Of a stretch of DNA of 64,000 bases, positions 26,290 to 35,061 are shown piece by piece. Source of the DNA: CAYUPI01 sp964446585 (GTDB lineage Bacteria; Verrucomicrobiota; Verrucomicrobiia; Limisphaerales; UBA8199); assembly GCA_964446585.1 (NCBI GenBank), contig CAYUPI010000001.1, positions 1 to 64,000 on the forward strand, given 5' to 3'. Each line of letters opens with the position of its first letter. Position 1 is the stretch's first letter. The translations under genes were made by a program, and so were the position numbers. Below the pieces are notes generated by a model that did not search any database, was not told the origin of the DNA, and saw nothing but the letters and a program-made list of their open reading frames with translations.

Positions 26290-26967
26290 ATGACCTCCAT
26301 TCTCAAACAGGGTTGGCAATTGTATCGGAAACATTTCGGCATCGTCGCCGCTGTTGTCGTGTGCGTTTGGCTGCCGCTTGAATTATTGAGCAGCTACATG
26401 GACGCGTTCGTGTTTGGAAAAGATGACTTTCGGAAGTCATTTAAGTTCGCTCAGTTTCTAGAGAACTTTTTTGGCATTATTGCCACTGCCGGCGTCATCT
26501 CCATCGGCTGCTCGTCACTTTCGGGAGGAAGGCCCAGCTTTGGCGGAGCTCTAAGCAGCGGTGCCGGCGCATGGGGCCGCATGTTTTGGACTCGGCTACT
26601 GAGTGGAATCGCTCTTCTCGTAGGTTTGCTTCTGCTCGTCATTCCTGGTGTTTACTTGCTGGTTCGTTTGGCGCTCGTCGAACCCGTCGCCGTGTGTGAG
26701 CGCGTCTCGGGTACTACAGCGATGCGTCGAAGCTATGAGCTCACCAAGGGACGGTTCTGGCTGTTATTCCGTCTCGGGTTGGTTCTCCTGGGCTTCCTCC
26801 TGGGAGTCCTCGTTGCCGTCATTCTGCCCACAGCCCTCATTCCTGCTCTTGACTTTTGGCTCGTGGACGCGGGTGCGCAATTGATGGGAGATTTGCTTGC
26901 AGCTTACTTCACGCTCTGCCTACTGTGCGCTTACGTGACGTTCGCGAACGAGGGAAAAGCGGTGTGA
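26290..26967 (+). CDS. multi-pass membrane protein, YciC/GDPD-membrane-like
   Basis: 225 residues with about five membrane helices (VAAVVVCVWLPLELL, FGIIATAGVISIG, LLSGIALLVGLLLLVIPGVYLL, LGLVLLGFLLGVLVAVILP, LLAAYFTLCLLCAYV). The order RMFWTRLL, VIPGVYLLVRLALVEPVAV, then AMRRSYELTKGRFWLLF is the signature of the UPF0259/YciC and glycerophosphodiesterase-membrane-domain group. Function unknown. ATG at 26290; the frame ends just before the serA promoter region. The 255-base gap upstream (26035-26289) shows nothing I can assign. Confidence 0.75.
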   Translation: MTSILKQGWQLYRKHFGIVAAVVVCVWLPLELLSSYMDAFVFGKDDFRKSFKFAQFLENFFGIIATAGVISIGCSSLSGGRPSFGGALSSGAGAWGRMFWTRLLSGIALLVGLLLLVIPGVYLLVRLALVEPVAVCERVSGTTAMRRSYELTKGRFWLLFRLGLVLLGFLLGVLVAVILPTALIPALDFWLVDAGAQLMGDLLAAYFTLCLLCAYVTFANEGKAV

Positions 26968-27113
26968 CCTGAGCAGGTGCAGCGACCAGGCGCGACTGCG
27001 CTTTGTTCGGTGAGAAACGCGCTCAGCCCGCCGGACCCAATGGACCACGCGCACTCAATCCAAGGTCTAACCCACATTCCGGCAGCGGAACACTTGTTGA
27101 CGAATAGAAAGCG

Positions 27114-28319
27114 ATGAAAGTTCTGGTCGCTGATAAATTTTCTGAAGGGCATCTCGAGCGGCTGGCGAAGATCGGCTGCGAGGTCACCTACAAGCCTAAT
27201 GCCAAGGCCGAGGAACTGCCGGGATTGATCAGTCCTTTCAAGATCCTGGTCGTTCGCAGCAAGCAGGTATCGGCGGAGACGCTCAAGGCTACGAATCAAC
27301 TGGCATTGGTGCTACGCGCGGGCGCCGGAGTGAATACTATCGACGTCAAAACGGCCAGCGCTCACGGGATTTTCGTCAGCAATTGTCCCGGAAAGAATTC
27401 AGTGGCCGTGGCCGAGCTGGTGTTCGCGCTGTTGCTGGCCATCGACCGGCGGGTTCCGGAAAACGTTGCCTCACTCCGCGCCCATAAATGGAACAAGAAG
27501 GAATTTTCGAAGGCGGACGGCATCTACGGCAAGACGTTAGGAGTTGTGGGCGTCGGCCAAATCGGGCAGGAAGTAATTATCCGCGCCAAGGCCTTCGGGC
27601 TGAGAGTGCTGGCCTGGTCGCGATCGCTCACGCCGACGAAAGCAGAAGCGCTCGGCGTCGAACGTTGCGAAAGTGTCGATGACCTGTTCCGCCAAGCGGA
27701 TATAGTGTCGCTGCACGTGGCCCTGGCCTCCGACACGCGCGAACTGGTCAACGCGAAGCGCCTTTCGCTGATGAAACCAGGCGCGATTCTGATCAACACA
27801 GCGCGCGGCGAGGTCGTCGAGCAAGGGGCTCTGCTCGAAGCGCTCAAGGCGGGAAAAATCCGCGCAGGATTGGATGTTTTCGAGGGCGAACCGGCGCAGG
27901 GCACGGGCGAATTCGCCGACGCGATCGTGGACTCGCCGAATTTATATGGCACGCATCACATCGGCGCTTCGACGGAGCAAGCGCAGGCTGCTATCGCCGA
28001 AGAAGCAATCCGCATCATCGAAACCTTTGTAAAGACCGGCGTCGTGCTCAACTGCGTCAACCTGGCCAGCCATACGCCGGCCCAGTGCCAACTGGTGGTG
28101 CGCCATTACGACCGCGTCGGCGTGCTGGCGTTTGTGATGGACCAAATCCGGCGCGCAGGTATCAACATCGAAGAAGTTCAGAACGTCATATTCGAGGGCG
28201 CCGCGGCGGCTAATTGCCGGATCCAACTCAAGAGCGAGCCCAGCGCCGAGCTGCTGGCCGCTATCAAGAACGGCAATACCGACATCATTGGGCTCGAGTT
28301 ACTGCCGATCGGGGGATGA
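27114..28319 (+). CDS. serA: D-3-phosphoglycerate dehydrogenase-like, ACT domain
   Basis: 401 residues. A D-2-hydroxyacid dehydrogenase: LRAGAGVNTIDV, NAD motif GVVGVGQIGQEV, catalytic Arg in NTARGEVVE, Glu in GLDVFEGEPA and His in YGTHHIGAS. A C-terminal ACT-like regulatory domain follows (VGVLAFVMDQIRRAGINIEEVQN). This short form with an ACT domain but no extra ASB domain resembles E. coli-type SerA, which starts serine synthesis and is inhibited by serine. The symbol rests on architecture; related 2-hydroxyacid dehydrogenases cannot be excluded. Free-standing gene. Confidence 0.82.
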   Translation: MKVLVADKFSEGHLERLAKIGCEVTYKPNAKAEELPGLISPFKILVVRSKQVSAETLKATNQLALVLRAGAGVNTIDVKTASAHGIFVSNCPGKNSVAVAELVFALLLAIDRRVPENVASLRAHKWNKKEFSKADGIYGKTLGVVGVGQIGQEVIIRAKAFGLRVLAWSRSLTPTKAEALGVERCESVDDLFRQADIVSLHVALASDTRELVNAKRLSLMKPGAILINTARGEVVEQGALLEALKAGKIRAGLDVFEGEPAQGTGEFADAIVDSPNLYGTHHIGASTEQAQAAIAEEAIRIIETFVKTGVVLNCVNLASHTPAQCQLVVRHYDRVGVLAFVMDQIRRAGINIEEVQNVIFEGAAAANCRIQLKSEPSAELLAAIKNGNTDIIGLELLPIGG

Positions 28320-28361
28320 CAGGCGCTTGACGGTCGGTCAGGATCGGACCAGACTCGGCGC

Positions 28362-29690
28362 ATGAAACGACGGCATTTTCTTCGAGCGATGGCCTTCACG
28401 GGAGCGTCTGGGCTGATCCTTCCGCGAACGAAACTTTTTGGGGCGGACGCCCCCAGCAATAAACTGAACATCGCCCTGATCGGCACGTGGGGCCGGGGGG
28501 AAGCGCATTTCGCGGGCATGGCCCAGGAAAACGTGGTAGCCCTGTGTGACGTGGACGAGAAGCACCTGGCCTTTGGGGCGCAGAAGTTTCCCCAGGCCAA
28601 GAAATACGTGGACTGGCGGCAATGCATTGACCAAAAAGACATCGAGGCGGTAATCTGCTGCACGGCGGACCATATGCACGCGTTCGTCGCGAATTGGACG
28701 ATGAACCGGGGCAAGCATATCTATTGCGAGAAGCCGCTGGCCAACAGCGTGGAAGAAGCGCGCGTGGTTCGCGCCAATTATCTGAAGAATAAGAGCAAAC
28801 TGGCGACCCAGGTTGGCACCCAGCGGCACGAATACGAGAATTTCAATCGGGTTCGGGAGCTGGTTCGCGACGGCGCAATTGGTGATTTGCAGGAGGTCAG
28901 CGCCTGGGGTGACCGCCAGATTCCGCGGCCAGGTTACCTGCCGGCCGAGGGCGAGCCGCCCGCGGACTTTCATTACGATTTGTGGCTAGGATCGTCGCCG
29001 AATCATCCCTACAACCCGGGTTATTTTTCCGGCAAGTCGGGCATGAATTGTTTGTCGTGGAACATGTACTGGGATTTCGGGAGCGGCCAGGTGGGGGACA
29101 TGGGCAGCCACACGATGGATCTGGCGTGGAATGCGCTCGATGCGGAGCTGCCGACGTCGGCCGAGGGCAAGGGCGATCCGTTCAATCCCGACGTGACGCC
29201 GGTGAAGCTGGAAACGCATTTCGAAATTCCGGCGAACGATTGGCGGCAGGCAGTGACTGTCTCGTGGTATCAAGGCGGCGCCCTGCCGACTTCTCCAGTG
29301 AAATACCTGGACCTGAAAAAAATCGATCACGGGGCGCTGTTCGAAGGGAGCAAAGGCGTTCTGGCGGCCGATTTCACCACGCGCGCTCTCTTCCCGCACG
29401 GCAACCAGGCGGACATGACTTATTACAAGCCGAGACCCAAGGCCAAGTTGCTGCCGCCTCTGGGCAATTTTCAACGTCAATGGATCGACGCCTGCAAAGG
29501 CAGCCTGAAAACGGCCTGCAATTTCGATTACGGTGGCAAGATGATCGAAATGATGCTGCTGGGGCTGGTGGCTTACCGCGTCGGCAAGAAAGTCAAGTAC
29601 GACGGAGCCACGGGTCGCGTGACCGACTGTTCCGAGGCGAATGAGTTTTTGCGCCGCACGTACCGTCCCGGCTGGACGCTGAACGGATGA
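28362..29690 (+). CDS. Gfo/Idh/MocA oxidoreductase with Tat-like signal
   Basis: 442 residues. N-terminal KRRHFLRAMAFTGASG is a twin-arginine-like signal. The NAD(P)-binding domain follows (LNIALIGTWGRGEAH; ALCDVDEKH; EAVICCTADHMHA; HIYCEKPLANSVEEAR). Lys in CEKPLA is the conserved catalytic-site lysine of the family. The C-terminal domain includes HYDLWLGSSPNHPYNPGYF and a WNMYWDFGSGQVGDMGSH block typical of the exported planctomycete/verrucomicrobial subgroup. Presumably acts on a sugar or inositol derivative in the periplasm; substrate unknown. Confidence 0.88.
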   Translation: MKRRHFLRAMAFTGASGLILPRTKLFGADAPSNKLNIALIGTWGRGEAHFAGMAQENVVALCDVDEKHLAFGAQKFPQAKKYVDWRQCIDQKDIEAVICCTADHMHAFVANWTMNRGKHIYCEKPLANSVEEARVVRANYLKNKSKLATQVGTQRHEYENFNRVRELVRDGAIGDLQEVSAWGDRQIPRPGYLPAEGEPPADFHYDLWLGSSPNHPYNPGYFSGKSGMNCLSWNMYWDFGSGQVGDMGSHTMDLAWNALDAELPTSAEGKGDPFNPDVTPVKLETHFEIPANDWRQAVTVSWYQGGALPTSPVKYLDLKKIDHGALFEGSKGVLAADFTTRALFPHGNQADMTYYKPRPKAKLLPPLGNFQRQWIDACKGSLKTACNFDYGGKMIEMMLLGLVAYRVGKKVKYDGATGRVTDCSEANEFLRRTYRPGWTLNG

Positions 29691-29702
29691 GTCGTCCCGC
29701 AG

Positions 29703-30785
29703 CTACGGCCAGGACCAACTGGAGGGAAATCTGAGCCGATAAAACTGTCGCGGAACGGAAGCCGGAACGAAGAGCTTTTGCGACGAATTAGTGCTCTGGA
29801 AGCTCTGGTCCGTCGTCCACGACGAAAGGTTCGTGGTCGCTTCCACGAAACCATTCCTGCCGATGGGAACGTTCGTCACGTCAAGCTGGTTGGTGCCGTT
29901 GACCGGTGTGAGTTTGGCAATGCTTACCGGCGAGATCAGTTGCTGGGCCACATCGGCCATCCTGGCGTGAGCCAGGGCTGTCGGATCCAGATAATCCCAA
30001 AAGAGGTAGTTTGTGCCGGGGCCGTTCAAAGACTTATCTGAAAGTGCTTGGTCCTCGACCGCGTCAGTGCCGGGATTCACCACTCCATAATTGCTGGGGT
30101 TGGCCGTCATGTCATTGAGCAAGCCAAAAAAGTCCGCGACATAAATCGTCAGGCCGGGCAGTGTTGCCCGGGCCTGGTTTAAGATGGCGGCAAAGCCCGT
30201 GTTGAAATCAGCGACCCGCTGCTGCACGAAGCTCCTGTCGGTCGGTTCCAAATTGGCATAATACGGAACCTTGGTGATATCGACGGCCGTGGGCATCAGC
30301 AAAGTGCGGGCGCCCTTGGCATAAAGGGTTTGAATGGCTTGCAGATGGTTGGTGAGCGATTGGTTGATGGCGTTGGTCCACGCGGACAGGCTGCTATTGG
30401 TGGTGTAGGGAGGATCGATTTGGTTCACGTCATAGACAAAGTCCGCGTCGCTTACCCAGACAACAAACAGCGCAGTGCTCGCATCAGCCGGAGCGACGAA
30501 GTGGCTGACATTGGTCACAAGTTGGCTGCTGTAATGACCGAAATAGGACCAGTTATTAGTTGCGTCGAAGGCCACTCCTTGCCGCTGCGCCAGCACTTCC
30601 ACCCAAACCCGGCCATTGCAAAAACGATGGCCGTAATACAAAGAGGCCACAGAGGGGTTGGTGTTGTTGGTCGTGGTTGAAACGCCATCTCCAAAAACGT
30701 AAAGCGAAGTGACTATCGCTCGTGTCGAGGAGAGGAAGAATGCAGACAACACCACACCACCCAGGAAGCGAGGGAACGCTTTCAT
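29703..30785 (-). CDS. GDSL/SGNH-like protein with degenerate active site
   Basis: 360 residues with signal peptide (RFLGGVVLSAFFLSSTRA). It has the layout of SGNH/GDSL hydrolases: block I SLYVFGDGVSTTTNN, NGRVWVEVLAQRQG, and the C-terminal LFWDYLDPTALAHARMA. However, the block I serine is replaced (GDG where GDS is expected), and the block V DxxHPT motif reads DYLDPT, with Asp in the His position. It is therefore probably not an esterase in the usual way, or uses shifted residues. The C-terminal part (GRNGFVEATTNLSSW) resembles verrucomicrobial beta-sandwich tails. Converges with the oxidoreductase, 12 bases between stops. Confidence 0.72.
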   Translation of the reverse strand: MKAFPRFLGGVVLSAFFLSSTRAIVTSLYVFGDGVSTTTNNTNPSVASLYYGHRFCNGRVWVEVLAQRQGVAFDATNNWSYFGHYSSQLVTNVSHFVAPADASTALFVVWVSDADFVYDVNQIDPPYTTNSSLSAWTNAINQSLTNHLQAIQTLYAKGARTLLMPTAVDITKVPYYANLEPTDRSFVQQRVADFNTGFAAILNQARATLPGLTIYVADFFGLLNDMTANPSNYGVVNPGTDAVEDQALSDKSLNGPGTNYLFWDYLDPTALAHARMADVAQQLISPVSIAKLTPVNGTNQLDVTNVPIGRNGFVEATTNLSSWTTDQSFQSTNSSQKLFVPASVPRQFYRLRFPSSWSWP

Positions 30786-30842
30786 ATTGCAACGTTGCAT
30801 TGTGCCAAACTAAAGTAAAGCCGTTTCCAGGCTGATGAGGTG

Positions 30843-32108
30843 ATGATAGGAATTCGCGAATATTTGAGGTTGCTTCTCGCGGTGGCTTTCGCAGGCCTGC
30901 CCTCGGCGCTGCTGGGCAATGGCCTGCGTCTAGTGAGCCAGGATGGGTTTGCAACCGCTCGTGGCGAAGCATTTGCCGCGACGGCAGACAATCCTTCAGC
31001 CATTTACTACAATCCAGCAGGTATCACTCAGCTCGAAAGCTTCAATGTCCGCGGCGGAATCTACGGGATCTATCTCGATCCCAGTTTCACGCCTCCACCA
31101 CCGGCCAACACGAATACATATCACATCGAAAACAAACTGGCGGCGGTTCCAGATTTCTTCGCCACGTACACTCCAGCGGATTCTCCTTTGAGCTTTGGAT
31201 GCGGTGTGTACGCGCCTTACGGAGGGGACCTGCGCTGGCCGCAGGACACGGGCTTTCGCGCTGTTGCCATCGAAGGGGCCTTGAAATACGTGACGCTAAA
31301 TCCAGTGCTGGCCTTGAAGCTGGCGCCCAATCTCTCCGTCGCCGCTGGCGTGACCGTCAACTACGGCAACATCAAGCTGGAACAGGGTCTTTTGCGGACC
31401 GAAACGCCGTTTGCCAACATTTTTCGATTCCAGGGCGAAGGCTGGAGCGCTGGTTACGATTTGGGTGTGCGCTGGCAGCCGCACGAAAAGGTTGCGCTGG
31501 GCGCCTCCTTCCGCAGCAGTTCGACCGTAACCCTGAAGGGCCACACGACCATCGAACAACAACCGATTATTGACAGGACAGAAAGAGCGGCGCAGGCGGA
31601 TTTCACGTTCCCATTGAACGCCATTTTCGGCATCTCGTACCGCCCCACGACGAATTGGAATTTCGAATTCAATGCGGACTACACAGACTGGAGCAGTTTC
31701 GATACGGTGACCATTCACCAGGAGCCGCCGCCGTTCCCTGTCAAGCAGGACGTCCTCGTGACATTGAAGTGGCAGGAAAGCTGGATGTACAAGTTTGGCG
31801 CGACGCGATATTTCGACAACCGCTGGCACGTCAGCGCCGGGTACGTGTTCAACGAAAACTCCGTTCCGAATGCCTATTACAGCCCGGTGGCGGCGGACCT
31901 TGATCGGCACTTCTTCAGCGCTGGTGTCGGTTTAAAAGGCCGGCGTTACGATTTCGATATTGCCTACCAATTCGGCTACGGACCGGCGCACACGGTCACG
32001 GGCAGCACACCTCCATCGACCCCGGGCAGGTTCGTCGGCCAGCGCGCGGATGGCACATACGATTTCCTCAGCCACGCCGTGCTCGTCTCGGTCGGTATGC
32101 ATTTCTAG
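30843..32108 (+). CDS. FadL/OMPP1-type outer membrane transport protein
   Basis: 421 residues. Signal peptide (YLRLLLAVAFAGLPSALLG), then NGLRLVSQDGFATARGEAF and ADNPSAIYYNPAGITQLE, the N-terminal signature of the OMPP1/FadL/TodX family. Alternating amphipathic strands run to a C-terminal Phe (LVSVGMHF). It probably imports long-chain fatty acids or other hydrophobic compounds across the outer membrane, which would feed the beta-oxidation operon at 9.8-17.4 kb. ATG at 30843 preferred (GATGAGG just upstream); GTG at 30840 is possible. Divergent from the GDSL-like gene across a 57-base gap. Confidence 0.9.
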   Translation: MIGIREYLRLLLAVAFAGLPSALLGNGLRLVSQDGFATARGEAFAATADNPSAIYYNPAGITQLESFNVRGGIYGIYLDPSFTPPPPANTNTYHIENKLAAVPDFFATYTPADSPLSFGCGVYAPYGGDLRWPQDTGFRAVAIEGALKYVTLNPVLALKLAPNLSVAAGVTVNYGNIKLEQGLLRTETPFANIFRFQGEGWSAGYDLGVRWQPHEKVALGASFRSSSTVTLKGHTTIEQQPIIDRTERAAQADFTFPLNAIFGISYRPTTNWNFEFNADYTDWSSFDTVTIHQEPPPFPVKQDVLVTLKWQESWMYKFGATRYFDNRWHVSAGYVFNENSVPNAYYSPVAADLDRHFFSAGVGLKGRRYDFDIAYQFGYGPAHTVTGSTPPSTPGRFVGQRADGTYDFLSHAVLVSVGMHF

Positions 32109-32202
32109 CACCATCGCCGTCTCGAATTTTGGGCCTTTTTTCCGCTCATCGATTTGGCAGACCAGGCGAAGCGAGATGTGTCAACTCGCCGCACCTGCCG
32201 CG

Positions 32203-33861
32203 TCAGTGACTCTGCTGCGCGATTCTTTCCAGAGCCTTCGCCGCGGATTCTCTCTGGCTGGCGAACGAGCTGCGCAACATCATCTGAAGGAGTGGAACTG
32301 CATGTGTTGCAGCCGGTCCGATTTCTCCCAGGACGGCGGCGGCCACCTGCTGCCTGGACTGACCGTGGGCATCCTGAGTGAGACCAAGCAGTGCGTTGGG
32401 ATCGCGCGACCAATTTTCAAGTTCCGCGACCATTACTGGCAGGACCTCATCGCTTCTCCGGTCGAGCCTCCACAGTGCTTCTGCAGCGCGGATGCGCACT
32501 TGAGCATCATCGTCGTGGATCAGTTCCGCCAAACGGGGAACCGCCACCTTCGCATCCTCACCTATGCATCCCAGCACCAAGGCGGCCAAGGAAACGCTCC
32601 CTGCGCTTTCGGACTGCAAATCCTCCACCAGGGCGGGGACTGCGGCGGCGGCCTTTGGCCCTTGTTTCATAAACGCTCTTGCCGCCCAAGAGTGCTGTCC
32701 ATGCCTCCCGCTACGATAGAGCTCAACGAGGCTTGGCACTGCGCTGGTGCCCATCGTCGAGAGCGCGTGAATCGCCCCCCACATCGCCTCGGGCGTTTCC
32801 GCAAGCGCCAACAACTTCGGGATTGCTGCATCGGCATCCTCGCCGAACCGACCCAACGCTTCCATCGAAAACATCAAAGTTTGCTGATTGTCGGAGTCTA
32901 ACTTCTCGATAAGGAGCGGGATGGCGGGTCGAGCGGCAGGGCCGATCAATCCAAGCGTCCGAGCCACCAAGCCCGCCGCCTCAGGACTGCCACCTCTCAG
33001 CGTTTCTATGAGCGGCGGCACAGCCTCGGCTGCATCCCCGCCAAATTCGCCCAGGGCAAAAATTGCCCTGCCACGGAGCTGTGGATCTTTGTTAGGCAAC
33101 AAGCCTATCAGGGCCTCGACTTCCCCATGAGGATGCCCGTCGATTTTTCTTAGAGCGAGTGCGCTTGCCATTATAACCGTCGGCTCAGGGTCATGCAGTA
33201 CTTGCGCTAGGTTCAGCACGCAAGCCTCCGCGTCACCGCCGATTTCGCCCAATGCCTCAGCGGCCTTTTGCCTGACTCGCGGGTCAAGGTCCGCGAGTGC
33301 TTCTGACAAGGGCGTAACCGCGCTCGCGCCCGCAGCTTTGGCGAGCTCCAGTATAACCCATTCCACCGCTTCATCCACTCCCTGGTAACGATTCAGCAAG
33401 ATTGGCAGGGTGGATTGAGCCGAGGTTCCCATTTTGGACAACGCTTCGCCAGCGCACTGTTTCACCAAATGGTCTTTGGATGAAAGCGCTTGAAGCAGCC
33501 CAGGAACCGTGTTCGGCAACTCCTGCTTTATGGCCGCAACGGGATCATAAACGATGTCCAGACGAAGTAACCGCCTCCCCAACCTCAGGCCATACATTTG
33601 TCCACGCGTAAATTCTCCCGTCGGACCGTCCCAGCCGTCCCGAATCCACCATCCCTCGCCCGCAAACGGGCCTCCCGGGGCCAGGGTCTGGAGGCTCATC
33701 GAAAACTTTCTGCCCCACCAGTAATGATTGCGAGGATTCCTTGAAAAGACGCCGAGGGTAAGCACCAGGACAGAAGCGAGCACCAGCGCGAGCCAGATTA
33801 TCCTCGCGAGGTGCAATTCGTGACATTCCTTGCGCTCAGAAAGCCATGCGGTTGCACTCAT
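32203..33861 (-). CDS. HEAT-repeat protein with N-terminal membrane anchor
   Basis: 552 residues. One N-terminal membrane helix (IIWLALVLASVLVLTLGVF) is followed by a roughly 80-residue domain with several Trp. At least nine HEAT/PBS-lyase-type repeats follow (for example DPRVRQKAAEALGEIGGDAE, DPQLRGRAIFALGEFGGDAA, DDDAQVRIRAAEALWRLDRR). Such solenoids are protein-protein scaffolds. Start 33861 is chosen for a purine-rich AAAGG upstream; the frame is open to 33921. Partner unknown. Confidence 0.85.
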   Translation of the reverse strand: MSATAWLSERKECHELHLARIIWLALVLASVLVLTLGVFSRNPRNHYWWGRKFSMSLQTLAPGGPFAGEGWWIRDGWDGPTGEFTRGQMYGLRLGRRLLRLDIVYDPVAAIKQELPNTVPGLLQALSSKDHLVKQCAGEALSKMGTSAQSTLPILLNRYQGVDEAVEWVILELAKAAGASAVTPLSEALADLDPRVRQKAAEALGEIGGDAEACVLNLAQVLHDPEPTVIMASALALRKIDGHPHGEVEALIGLLPNKDPQLRGRAIFALGEFGGDAAEAVPPLIETLRGGSPEAAGLVARTLGLIGPAARPAIPLLIEKLDSDNQQTLMFSMEALGRFGEDADAAIPKLLALAETPEAMWGAIHALSTMGTSAVPSLVELYRSGRHGQHSWAARAFMKQGPKAAAAVPALVEDLQSESAGSVSLAALVLGCIGEDAKVAVPRLAELIHDDDAQVRIRAAEALWRLDRRSDEVLPVMVAELENWSRDPNALLGLTQDAHGQSRQQVAAAVLGEIGPAATHAVPLLQMMLRSSFASQRESAAKALERIAQQSH

Positions 33862-33986
33862 ATTTTCTTGGCCTTTCGTCTCCGCAATCAGGAGCAAATT
33901 ATGTTGAGAATCAATAACCAATTGCCAATCGCCGGCTGGATTGCGTCATTGGAGAATTCAATTTTCCTTATAAGCTCACTGCCGCA

Positions 33987-35060
33987 ATGTCTCGAGTGAT
34001 TGGCCATTTGGACATGGACGCCTTTTACGCGTCGGTGGAGCAGCGTGACAACCCGGCGCTGCGGGGCAAGCCGGTGATCGTAGGCGCGCCGCCGACGCAG
34101 CGGGGAGTGGTGTGCGCGGCGAGTTACGAAGCGCGCAAATTCGGCGTGCGCTCGGCAATGCCCAGCACGACGGCCGGCCGGCTTTGTCCAAACGGGATCT
34201 TCGTCCGGCCCAGAATGCAAGCCTATCAGGAGGAGTCGGAGTTGATTATGCGCATCGCGAGCGAGACCGGAGCGGTGCTCGAACGCATGTCCATCGATGA
34301 AGCGTACCTGGATTGGTCGAGCCTGTGCGCTGTCGAAGATGCGGATACCGCGTTGCACAAGGCACTACCCTTGGCGCAACAATTGAAACAACGAATCTTT
34401 GCCGAACGGAAGCTGACTGCGACGATCGGCATCGCCTCTAACAAGCTTTTGGCCAAGATTGCGAGCGACCATCGCAAACCGGATGGATTGACGCTCATCG
34501 AGGAGAAGGAAAAAGTTCAATTTCTGCGGCCGTTGCCCGTGCGCGCATTGTTCGGAGTTGGCCGCGTAACCGAGGAGCTGTTGAAAGGTGCCGGAGTGGA
34601 AACCGTGGGCGAATTGCAGGACTACGATGGTGACCTGCGGGCGCTGGTAGGCTCTTTCGCTGCCAAGTTGCGCCAGTTCGCGCTGGGCGAAGATGACCGG
34701 CCACTGGAGTCGGGAGACGAAATCAAAAGCATCAGCGGTGAGGAGACGTTTCTCAACGACACTGATGACCGGAAAGTGCTGCGGGCCTGTCTCAAAGCGC
34801 AGGCGGACGATATATCCGCGCGGCTCAAGCGCCGCAGGCTGGAAGCTCACACCGTCCAGGTGAAAGTTCGGTACAGCGATTTCACGACATTGACCCGGCA
34901 GTTCACGGTCGAGGAACCGTTGAGCGAAGCGGCCGAAATTTACCGGCTCGGATGTTTTCTGTTGGCCCGTCAGAAGCTGGTGACGCGACCGTTGCGGCTA
35001 TTGGGGCTGGGCGTGAGCGGTTTACGGGAAGTGGGTGAGCGCCAACTTATGATGCTTTGA
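33987..35060 (+). CDS. dinB: DNA polymerase IV (Y family)
   Basis: 357 residues. Y-family motifs are clear: GHLDMDAFYASVEQ (first catalytic Asp and steric-gate region), VCAASYEARKFGVRSAMP, MSIDEAYLDW (catalytic Asp-Glu), GIASNKLLAKIASDHRKPDG and VRALFGVGRVTEELL (helix-hairpin-helix), then the little-finger domain. It is an error-prone translesion polymerase, commonly under damage control; I see no clear LexA box in the 125-base gap to the divergent HEAT gene. Converges with the ABC permease gene, one base between stops. Confidence 0.93.
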   Translation: MSRVIGHLDMDAFYASVEQRDNPALRGKPVIVGAPPTQRGVVCAASYEARKFGVRSAMPSTTAGRLCPNGIFVRPRMQAYQEESELIMRIASETGAVLERMSIDEAYLDWSSLCAVEDADTALHKALPLAQQLKQRIFAERKLTATIGIASNKLLAKIASDHRKPDGLTLIEEKEKVQFLRPLPVRALFGVGRVTEELLKGAGVETVGELQDYDGDLRALVGSFAAKLRQFALGEDDRPLESGDEIKSISGEETFLNDTDDRKVLRACLKAQADDISARLKRRRLEAHTVQVKVRYSDFTTLTRQFTVEEPLSEAAEIYRLGCFLLARQKLVTRPLRLLGLGVSGLREVGERQLMML

Positions 35061-35061
35061 A

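Noticed and set aside
32109..32202. T-rich stretch after the FadL-type gene as terminator
   Set aside because: No stable stem precedes the T run.
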